Shown here in pieces: positions 1 through 5,131 of a stretch of DNA of 5,361 nucleotides. Source of the stretch: Acidobacteriaceae bacterium (GTDB taxonomy: Bacteria; Acidobacteriota; Terriglobia; Terriglobales; Acidobacteriaceae). The position numbers and the translations under genes were made by a program. Within the stretch, counting starts at the first letter, position 1; each line of letters begins with the position of its first letter. The notes below the pieces were generated by a model. That model made no database searches and had not been told where the DNA came from. It saw nothing but the letters and a program-made list of their open reading frames with translations. The DNA lies in the NCBI GenBank assembly GCA_003166055.1, contig PMWR01000484.1, positions 4,137 through 9,497 on the forward strand. The letters are read 5' to 3'.

Positions 1-600
1 ATCGACCGGTTCAAGCGGGAGTTTCCGCAGGTGAACGTTACGGTGCACCGGATGCTGGCTTCGAAGATTCCCGAGGAACTGACGCTGCGCACGTTTGAAC
101 TGGGGGTGATCTCGTTCCGGCCCGACCCGGCGCATTTCCGCACCATCGCGGTGTATGAGGACGGGCTGGCGTTGATTGTGGGTCCCAATCATCCTCTTGC
201 GGGTGCTTCGCGGGTTTCGATCACTGACCTCGGGGAGGAAGATTTTATTGCCCACAATGTGACGTCTCCGTTGCGGAGGAAGGTGATTGAGGCGTTTCAG
301 AAGTATCGGACGCCTTTGAACATGGGGATCGAGTTGCCGACGATTGAGGCAATCAAGCGGTTTGTGGCGATGGGCAACGGGGTGGCGCTGGTGCCGCACC
401 TGACGGTGGTGAGGGAACTGGAGACCGGAGAACTGGTGAGGGTGCAGGTGGAAGAGTTGGAGATGCGGAGGGTGCTGCGGCTGGTACACCGGCGGCAGGC
501 GACTCTCTCATACGCAGCGAGGGCGTTTTTGCGCACGGTGCGGACGCTGGCCAGGGAGCAGGGACCGCCGTTTCATTTCCATGTGGAGCGAATGGGGTGA
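1..600 (+). CDS. LysR-type transcriptional regulator, C-terminal part (5' end outside window)
   Basis: The reading frame is open from base 1 to the TGA at 598-600 and gives 199 residues with no N-terminal helix-turn-helix, so the gene starts upstream of the window. The visible part looks like a LysR substrate-binding domain (periplasmic-binding-protein fold). It opens with IDRFKREFPQVNVTV, the usual first strand and helix where the F-P-x-V motif recurs. It continues with ELGVISFRPD (the 'D/ELGI' strand), ALIVGPNHPLAG (the common 'hPLA' segment), and ELPTIEAIKRFVAMGNGVALVP, which matches the family's E-x-x-x-x-E/A-I-x-x-x-V-x-x-G-x-G-V-x-L-x-P pattern. Such proteins are cytoplasmic DNA-binding regulators that sense a small effector through this domain. 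The effector cannot be named from sequence. The next gene on this strand starts 250 bp downstream, after a hairpin, so co-transcription is doubtful. The family call is firm; the regulon is unknown. Confidence 0.9.
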   Translation: MDRFKREFPQVNVTVHRMLASKIPEELTLRTFELGVISFRPDPAHFRTIAVYEDGLALIVGPNHPLAGASRVSITDLGEEDFIAHNVTSPLRRKVIEAFQKYRTPLNMGIELPTIEAIKRFVAMGNGVALVPHLTVVRELETGELVRVQVEELEMRRVLRLVHRRQATLSYAARAFLRTVRTLAREQGPPFHFHVERMG

Positions 601-625
601 GGCATGGGACGGCGAAAACAGGTTG

Positions 626-654
626 GCGCCCGGATACCCTTTGGGATCTGGCGC
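626..654 (+). terminator. GC-rich hairpin after the LysR gene, possible weak terminator
   Basis: About 25 bp after the LysR stop codon, CGCCCGGATACCC folds back on GGGATCTGGCG across a TTT loop at 640-642. I count about 12 pairs, including one G-T wobble, with single-base bulges near 629 and 636. No T-run follows (the next bases are GTCTATAG), so it is not a canonical intrinsic terminator. It could be a terminator with a poor U-tract, an mRNA 3'-end stabiliser, or chance in GC-rich DNA. Confidence 0.35.
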
Positions 655-782
655 GTCTATAGTCTCAGAACTTTTCTGGTAAGGTGTTGGGCGCCGCAGG
701 CCTTTGCAAGAGCCGGGGCTGGGCTTTGAGGCACAGACCGGCCCGGCCATTTACAATGCTGAGAGCGGGGCCCGGACTAGAA

Positions 783-802
783 CCGGCGCGCCGGAATTGA
801 CA
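783..802 (+). promoter_or_regulatory. Perfect 12-bp palindrome next to a TTGACA box upstream of the outer-membrane gene
   Basis: CCGGCGCGCCGG at 783-794 is a perfect palindrome. Two bases later TTGACA (797-802) matches the sigma-70 -35 consensus exactly. No good -10 hexamer lies 16-18 bp downstream (the sequence there is about ACGGTT), so the promoter reading is weak. A separate TACAAT at 752-757 is a fair -10 hexamer, but its nearest -35-like box (TTGAGG, 726-731) is 20 bp away. The palindrome could be an operator for the 851-1480 gene, but GC-rich palindromes also arise by chance. I see no coding signal in the rest of 601-850. Confidence 0.3.
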
Positions 803-850
803 AGCTCGTTGCCAGCCGGACGGTTGCGCAGTCGTGAGGTTCAGGACCGA

Positions 851-1480
851 ATGAAGAAGATCGCATTAGTTGCATTCCTGCTGGCCGTATCTGTGGCCGC
901 AGGCCGCGCTCAGGAAAGCCGCCAGGACATCAGCCTCAGCGGAATTGGGCTTATCGAGCCGTTTATTGCCGCCCCTACCGACGTTCAAGTGAACTCGAAC
1001 TATGCGCTTGGCGCGCTGGCCAGCTACCGCTTCATGCTGACGCCTTCAAGCGCACTCGAAGCCAACTACGGGATCACGTACAAGAACACAATCCGGTTTC
1101 ACGCCCCGAATATTACCGCAAAGGGCATCGCGGTTCCGGTTCGCACCCAGGAAGTTTCGGGGGCTTATGTGCACATGTTCAACTACAAGAAATACAACCC
1201 GTTTGTGGAAGCGGGACCGGCCGCTTTGATCTTCCTGCCGATTGTGAACAGCTCGCTGGGGATTCTGGGCCCAAAACAGCAGACCGAGGTGGGCGTGCTG
1301 TACGGAGCCGGCATTGCATATGAGATCAGCCCCAGCTTCGATATACGGGCGGAGTATCGCTCCTATGTAGCCAAGGTGCCGAATTTTGGCGAGACTTCTA
1401 CGACTTCGGGCTACAACTTCAATACCAACAAGTGGTACAACATCTACGTTCCGACGCTTGGCGTGGCGTATCACTTCTAG
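851..1480 (+). CDS. Small outer-membrane beta-barrel protein, secreted, function unknown
   Basis: The product is 209 residues. I chose the ATG at 851 because it begins a clear Sec signal peptide: MKK, then a hydrophobic stretch IALVAFLLAVSVAAG, with a likely cleavage after Ala20 (GRA|QES). Possible Shine-Dalgarno sequences are GAGG at 836-839 and AGGA at 843-846. The frame stays open upstream to about 704, but that stretch is not signal-like and would bury the signal peptide. The mature part (about 189 residues) alternates polar and hydrophobic residues in short stretches such as YALGALASYRF, FVEAGPAALIF and FDIRAEYRSYV, and it ends in the aromatic terminus YHF. A C-terminal Phe is the usual outer-membrane insertion signal. 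The size suits an eight-stranded barrel of the OmpA/OmpX-like 'porin family / OMP_b-brl' type. Whether it is a porin, adhesin or structural protein cannot be told. It ends 20 bp before a strong terminator. Confidence 0.8.
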   Translation: MKKIALVAFLLAVSVAAGRAQESRQDISLSGIGLIEPFIAAPTDVQVNSNYALGALASYRFMLTPSSALEANYGITYKNTIRFHAPNITAKGIAVPVRTQEVSGAYVHMFNYKKYNPFVEAGPAALIFLPIVNSSLGILGPKQQTEVGVLYGAGIAYEISPSFDIRAEYRSYVAKVPNFGETSTTSGYNFNTNKWYNIYVPTLGVAYHF

Positions 1481-1500
1481 AGAACGAACGTATACGGAGT

Positions 1501-1530
1501 AAAAAGGACCGGCTGAGGCTGGTCCTTTTT
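1501..1530. terminator. Bidirectional intrinsic terminator between convergent genes
   Basis: AAAAAGGACC (1501-1510) is exactly complementary to GGTCCTTTTT (1521-1530). The pairing extends inward through a G-T wobble (1511/1520) and two more pairs (1512/1519 and 1513/1518) to a TGAG tetraloop at 1514-1517, giving about 13 bp. The T5 run follows the stem on the plus strand, and the A5 run supplies the U-tract for the minus strand. It lies 20 bp after the outer-membrane gene's stop and 39 bp after the pheA stop, so it can end transcription from both sides. Confidence 0.93.
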
Positions 1531-1569
1531 ATTGGAGCGCAAGTTGCCGGGCAGGTTGGAGTACGCGGC

Positions 1570-2406
1570 TTACGAAGCCGATGAGGGAGCCCCGGTTGCT
1601 TCGGCGTAGCGGCCCAGTTCCTTGACCATGGCGCAACTGCGTTGCAACGCTTCAAGAGCTTGCGAACCCTCTTCGGAGGAATGGATCTGGCAATCCACGT
1701 AAAAGATATATTCCCAGGGCCTTCCGTGCACGGGGCGAGACTCGATTTTAGTGAGGTTGGTGCCGAGGGCGGAGAGGTCGGTAAGGGCGGCGACGAGTGA
1801 TCCCGGGCGGTTTTCGACGGAGAAGGCGAAGCTGATCTTGTTGGAAGCAGGATCGATGACGGCGTCCCTGCTGCGGCGGACGAGGAAGAAGCGAGTGAAG
1901 TTTTCCGGGTTGTCTTCGATGCCGGCCTGGAGAATTTGCGCGCCGTAGTAGTGGGCAGCCGCCTCGCTGGCGATGGCCGCCGCATGGCGGTCGCGGAGTT
2001 CGACCAGTTGCTTGACGCTGCCGGCTGTGTCGTAAAAGGCGAACGACTCCATGCGGGGGTGGTTGGCGAGGAAGCGGCGACATTGCGCCAGGGCGACGGG
2101 ATGCGAAAAGACGCGATCGATTTCGCCGATGGAGGCGCCGGAGATGGCGATGAGGTTGTGGCGAATGCGCAGGAGGGTCTCGCGCTCGACCGTCACATCG
2201 TGAGTGAGAAGCAGGTCGAAATGTTCGGAGACTGAGCCGGCGAGCGAGTTTTCAATAGGTATGACCGCAGCATCGACTGAGCCATTGACGAGCGCGGAAA
2301 ATGCATCGGCGGAGAGGGAGCAGGGAACAATCGTCGAGCCGGTGACGAGCTTCATCGCCGCTTCGTGACTGAATGAGCCGGGTTCCCCCTGGATCGCGAT
2401 TCTCAT
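1570..2406 (-). CDS. pheA: Prephenate dehydratase with C-terminal ACT domain
   Basis: The protein is 278 residues, the usual length for monofunctional PheA. It converts prephenate to phenylpyruvate, the step leading to phenylalanine, in the cytoplasm. Two catalytic lobes carry the family motifs: GEPGSFSHEAA (7-17), ENSLAGSV (52-59), the RHNLI segment (82-86), HPVALAQC (102-109), and NFTRFFLV (169-176) with the essential TRF motif at 171-173. The ACT domain (about 191-265) keeps both phenylalanine-binding motifs, as GSLV (202-205, usually GALV) and ESRP (222-225), so feedback inhibition by phenylalanine is expected. There is no chorismate mutase domain. I prefer the ATG at 2406 because the family's conserved sequence begins at once (MRIAIQGEPG) and CAGGG precedes it by 6 nt. 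An in-frame ATG at 2532, overlapping the ubiA stop, would add 42 residues. The gene lies downstream of ubiA on the same strand and runs into a shared terminator. Confidence 0.95.
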   Translation of the reverse strand: MRIAIQGEPGSFSHEAAMKLVTGSTIVPCSLSADAFSALVNGSVDAAVIPIENSLAGSVSEHFDLLLTHDVTVERETLLRIRHNLIAISGASIGEIDRVFSHPVALAQCRRFLANHPRMESFAFYDTAGSVKQLVELRDRHAAAIASEAAAHYYGAQILQAGIEDNPENFTRFFLVRRSRDAVIDPASNKISFAFSVENRPGSLVAALTDLSALGTNLTKIESRPVHGRPWEYIFYVDCQIHSSEEGSQALEALQRSCAMVKELGRYAEATGAPSSAS

Positions 2407-2546
2407 ATCGTGCCCTGGTTCTCCGATTGCCGGTTGTGGTGCGGGTAATTCAGATGCGTCTTGCGGAGAGTACTTTCTGGCACCATACCATAGCTCGATC
2501 GGTATTTCCTCAGGGAATGATGAGGATGTCATAGAAAACGACTCCT
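2407..2546 (-). promoter_or_regulatory. ubiA-pheA junction: strong ribosome binding site and alternative pheA start
   Basis: On the minus strand AGGAG (2546-2542) precedes an ATG at 2532-2530 by 9 nt. This ATG overlaps the ubiA stop as ATGA, the usual layout for translational coupling, and it is in frame with pheA. It would prefix PheA with 42 residues (starting MTSSSFPEEIPIELWYG) that resemble no family segment I know. By hand, 17 of the 41 codons after that ATG end in G or C, against roughly two-thirds at the start of the pheA body. The stretch therefore looks more like non-coding or unselected sequence. I found no convincing promoter, attenuator or Phe-rich leader peptide in it. Confidence 0.5.
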
Positions 2547-3404
2547 GAACCAGAGATCTGCGGCGACAAAGGCAAGAAAGACCGTGGCGATGACGCCGTT
2601 CATGGTGAAGAAGGCGGCATTGAGACGACGGAGATCGCGGGGAGAAACGAGCGAGTGCTCGTAGGCGAGCAGGACGGTGACGGCGGCGATGCCGATCCAG
2701 CCGAGAGCAAAGAAGTGAAACAGGACGGCGAACCAGGCGAGGAGGGCGAGCATGACGAGGTGCATGATGCGCGCAGCCCAGAAGGCGGCTGGGATGCCGA
2801 TGGCCTGGGGCAGGCTGTGGAGGCCGACGGCGCGGTCGTGTTCGAAGTCCTGGCAGGCGTAGAGGACGTCGAAGCCGCCAGCCCATAGAGTGACAGCGGC
2901 GGTGAGGACGACGATGCGGGGATCGAGAGAGCCGCGGACGGCGATCCAGGCGGCGGAGGGTGCGAGGCCGAGGGCGAGGCCGAGAACCAGATGGGACCAG
3001 CGCGTGACGCGCTTCATGTAGCTGTAGCCGAGCAGGACGGTGAGCACGACCGGCGAGAGATAGAGAGTGAGCTGATTGAGCTGGGCGGCGGCGATCACGA
3101 AGATGGCGGCCGCGACGAGCGTGAATCCGAAGACAAAGCCGCGAGAGAGTTGGCCGGCGGGGATGGCGCGGGTGCGGGTGCGGGGATTGACGGCGTCAAG
3201 CTCCGCATCGGCCCAGCGATTGAAGGCCATGGCGCAGGAGCGCGCGGCGACCATGGCGACGAGAATCCAGGCCAGAGTGCGGAGCGGGGGCAGGCCATTG
3301 GCGGCGAGGATGGCGGCGGTGAGGGCGAAGGGAAGCGCAAAGATGGAGTGCTCCCACTTGATCATTTCCAGGGTTGTGCGCGTCTTGGACCAGATGCCGG
3401 GCAT
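2529..3404 (-). CDS. ubiA: UbiA-family aromatic prenyltransferase (4-hydroxybenzoate polyprenyltransferase-like, probably MqnP type)
   Basis: This 291-residue integral membrane protein should attach a polyprenyl chain to an aromatic ring carboxylate during quinone synthesis, with Mg2+ bound by two aspartate motifs. Both are present: NRWADAELD (62-70, the NxxxDxxxD motif), followed by NPRTRTRAIPAG, and DFEHD (186-190, DxxxD) within YACQDFEHDRAVGLHSLP. The opening EMIKWEHSIFALPFAL (13-28) and the phrase D-x-x-x-D-R-x-x-G-L-H-S-x-P are, as I recall, typical of the 'UbiA_other' subgroup that includes MqnP of the futalosine menaquinone pathway. Hydrophobic stretches around 42-60, 90-108, 113-128, 165-182, 212-232, 235-248 and 265-287 fit the usual eight or nine helices. 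The ATG at 3404 has only a weak Shine-Dalgarno (GGTAG), but it gives the normal N-terminus. The stop overlaps a possible pheA start by 4 nt. The family is certain; the quinone pathway is inference. Confidence 0.92.
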   Translation of the reverse strand: MPGIWSKTRTTLEMIKWEHSIFALPFALTAAILAANGLPPLRTLAWILVAMVAARSCAMAFNRWADAELDAVNPRTRTRAIPAGQLSRGFVFGFTLVAAAIFVIAAAQLNQLTLYLSPVVLTVLLGYSYMKRVTRWSHLVLGLALGLAPSAAWIAVRGSLDPRIVVLTAAVTLWAGGFDVLYACQDFEHDRAVGLHSLPQAIGIPAAFWAARIMHLVMLALLAWFAVLFHFFALGWIGIAAVTVLLAYEHSLVSPRDLRRLNAAFFTMNGVIATVFLAFVAADLWFRSRFL

Positions 3405-3449
3405 GGTCTACCAGGGATTAGTTTACTTGAGGAACCTGGAGCAAAGACA

Positions 3450-3502
3450 GCCAGTTAGCGGCCGCTGGCGCGGGCCTGGCAAGTTAGCAAGCTGGCGTGG
3501 GC
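3450..3502. repeat. Imperfect tandem duplication between ubiA and the serine hydrolase gene
   Basis: Two adjacent copies align: unit 1 at 3450-3475 (GCCAGTTAGC, then GGCC, then GCTGGCGCGGGC) and unit 2 at 3479-3502 (GCAAGTTAGC, then AA, then GCTGGCGTGGGC). About 20 of 26 columns match, with a 2-nt gap. Unit 1 also contains the perfect palindrome AGCGGCCGCT (3457-3466). The repeat fills much of the 114-bp gap (3405-3518) between the stop of the hydrolase gene and the start of ubiA. That gap has no T-tract terminator and no clear promoter for ubiA that I can see. A local duplication or a repeated binding site are both possible. Confidence 0.45.
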
Positions 3503-3518
3503 TACGACCCGGCCGCGG

Positions 3519-5006
3519 CTATTTTTTCGGCGCTTTCATCTCGTGGTTGCCTTGTTGGAGGACCAGTCCGGTGACTTTGCCGTCAGCGTCTTTTACGAAT
3601 TCGACTTCCGCATCCATCACCGTCGGGAAGAACTTTGTTTCCGATTCGGGGAACAGCGGGACCTTGCCTTGGCCGGTGGCCTGGGTGACTAGCTGGCCGT
3701 TTTCTACCGTGACGACCAGGTCGAAGTTGGGCGCGAGGGCGTAGGTTCCGGCATATTGGGGCAGAAGCTTTGGATCGACCGCGATTTCGGTGCGAACGGT
3801 GGGATGCCAGTCGGGCCATCCGTACTCTGCGGCGATCGAGTGCATGATCTCGTCGCCGATCGGGCCGCCGTTGTCGGAGTTGGTCATGACGACCGCGCCC
3901 TCGCCGGATTTTTCATACGCGGCGAAGATGTTGATGAAGCCCTCGTTGACGCCGCCGTGCGAGAAGTACGGGTTGTCTTTAGCGCCGCCCATCTCGAGGC
4001 CAAGTCCCCAATTGCCCATGCGGGCGGTGAGCATCTGGCTGGTCATGTCGGGTGAGAGCACGTGGTTGGCCGCGCCGCCGATCGAGTAGCGTACCTCGAT
4101 GGCGTAGCGGGCGATGTCGGTTGGGGTGGTCCACAGGCCGGCTGCGGCCATCTCGGGATAGGTGTGCGCGCCGCCTTCCACGGGCTTGCCGTCGCCGCGA
4201 TAAGGCGTGGCCGCGAAGGCTTGAAACTCCTTGCCGAGGGGCTGCTCGTAGGTGCTGTGGGTCATGCCGATGGGGGCGAGTACGGTGTCATGGAGCAGCT
4301 TGGGAAACGGCTCACCGGAGACGTCGATCACGGCCTGCTGCATGATGGTGAATCCGCCGCCGGAGTAGTTCCAGCGAGCCATGGGCGCCGCTTCACTACG
4401 GATGGCGGGGGTGTTGGCGGGTTTTTCGCCGTTGAGGACCTGAATGAGGGTGGGGACGGGCTCGTTTTGGGCGTAGCCGGGGAAGCCGTGGACCGTTGTG
4501 CCGCCGGTGTGAGTAAGTAGTTCGCGCAGTGTAACGGGCTTGCCTGCCTGGACGGGATCGGTGGGTAGCTTCCACGATTTGAGTTCGGTGTTGATGTCGG
4601 TGTCGAGCGAGAGCTTGCCCTGTTCGACGAGGCGCAGCGCGGCCATGGTTGCCACGGGCTTGCTGATGGAGCCGGCCTGGAACATGGTGTCGGCGGTGAC
4701 GGGCGGGCCACCGATGCTGGTGAAGCCGTAGCCGCGTGCCCACTCTATTTGGCCGTTGTGGATGACGGCTACGCTGACGCCGGGAACGTTGAGCTCCTTC
4801 ATGCGGTCGGCGATGTTGTGGGTTGCCTTGGCATCGCCCTTGATGACGACGGAGCCGACCAGGCCGTTTTCAACTCGCTGAATGCGCTGGGTTACCTCGG
4901 GCTTCAATGCGGGTTCCTGATAGGGTGCGGGCGCAGGCTGCGCAGCGACAAGTGACGCAGTGAGACAGACCGATGCGATTCCCGCAATCTGACTGGGTGT
5001 GAGCAT
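3519..5006 (-). CDS. Exported serine hydrolase, beta-lactamase class C / penicillin-binding-protein-like family
   Basis: The 495-residue protein starts with a Sec signal peptide (hydrophobic core about 7-20, likely cleavage after VAA at residue 22), followed by a Pro/Ala-rich linker, so it acts in the periplasm or outside the cell. The catalytic domain (about 60-400) belongs to the PF00144 fold. S113-I-S-K116 in FQAGSISKPVA is the SxxK nucleophile motif. RELLTHTGG (161-169) is the conserved loop. Y214-S-G in NYSGGGFTIMQQ stands at the YxN position, and HGG (350-352) in SHGGVNEGF is the KTG-equivalent. A C-terminal beta-rich domain (about 412-495, starting LLPQYAGTYAL) resembles the DUF3471-type tail of such enzymes. 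With YSG in place of YxN, a peptidase, esterase or amidase role is as likely as beta-lactam hydrolysis; the substrate is unknown. The ATG at 5006 has GGAGG 11 nt upstream (5018-5022). It lies upstream of ubiA and is divergent from the gene at 5132. Confidence 0.88.
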   Translation of the reverse strand: MLTPSQIAGIASVCLTASLVAAQPAPAPYQEPALKPEVTQRIQRVENGLVGSVVIKGDAKATHNIADRMKELNVPGVSVAVIHNGQIEWARGYGFTSIGGPPVTADTMFQAGSISKPVATMAALRLVEQGKLSLDTDINTELKSWKLPTDPVQAGKPVTLRELLTHTGGTTVHGFPGYAQNEPVPTLIQVLNGEKPANTPAIRSEAAPMARWNYSGGGFTIMQQAVIDVSGEPFPKLLHDTVLAPIGMTHSTYEQPLGKEFQAFAATPYRGDGKPVEGGAHTYPEMAAAGLWTTPTDIARYAIEVRYSIGGAANHVLSPDMTSQMLTARMGNWGLGLEMGGAKDNPYFSHGGVNEGFINIFAAYEKSGEGAVVMTNSDNGGPIGDEIMHSIAAEYGWPDWHPTVRTEIAVDPKLLPQYAGTYALAPNFDLVVTVENGQLVTQATGQGKVPLFPESETKFFPTVMDAEVEFVKDADGKVTGLVLQQGNHEMKAPKK

Positions 5007-5131
5007 TTTGTTGGAGCCCTCCGCGGATTCACATTAACACGGGCGGCTCGGGGACCCATTTGGATTTCGAATCCAGGGAGTTTTGTGAGATTTGCCTCGT
5101 AGGTATTGATTTCGCCAACTAGGATAGCGCT
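5007..5131. promoter_or_regulatory. Divergent intergenic region with a short inverted repeat
   Basis: This 125-bp gap must hold the promoters of both the leftward serine hydrolase gene and the rightward membrane-protein gene. Near its centre TGGATT and AATCCA (5061-5066 and 5070-5075) form an inverted repeat around TCG, a possible operator half-site pair. The rightward gene has AGGA at 5121-5124, 7 nt before its ATG. A possible rightward promoter is TTGTGA (5083-5088) with TATTGA (5104-5109), but the 15-bp spacing is short. I see no convincing leftward -35/-10 pair. Confidence 0.4.

Noticed and set aside
704..850. In-frame upstream extension of the outer-membrane gene
   Set aside because: The added residues are not conserved-looking, and they would place the clear signal peptide internally. 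The ATG at 851 gives a normal secreted protein.
2407..2528. Possible pheA attenuator or leader peptide
   Set aside because: I found no Phe-rich short peptide and no hairpin followed by a T-run. Only small stems such as TTCC-CTGA-GGAA are present.
2533..2886. Open frame upstream of pheA in the same frame, inside ubiA
   Set aside because: It lies wholly within the ubiA coding region in another frame, and its translation is Arg/Pro-rich low-complexity, typical of a shadow of a GC-rich gene.
2991..3744. Plus-strand open frames antisense to ubiA and to the end of the serine hydrolase gene
   Set aside because: They are rich in Gly, Ala, Glu and Asp or Arg, with no domain, and they lie opposite genes with clear motifs. 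They are composition shadows.
4062..4520. Plus-strand open frame antisense to the serine hydrolase (Gly/Val/Asp-rich)
   Set aside because: It is opposite the catalytic domain, including the YSG motif and conserved surroundings, and shows no independent features.
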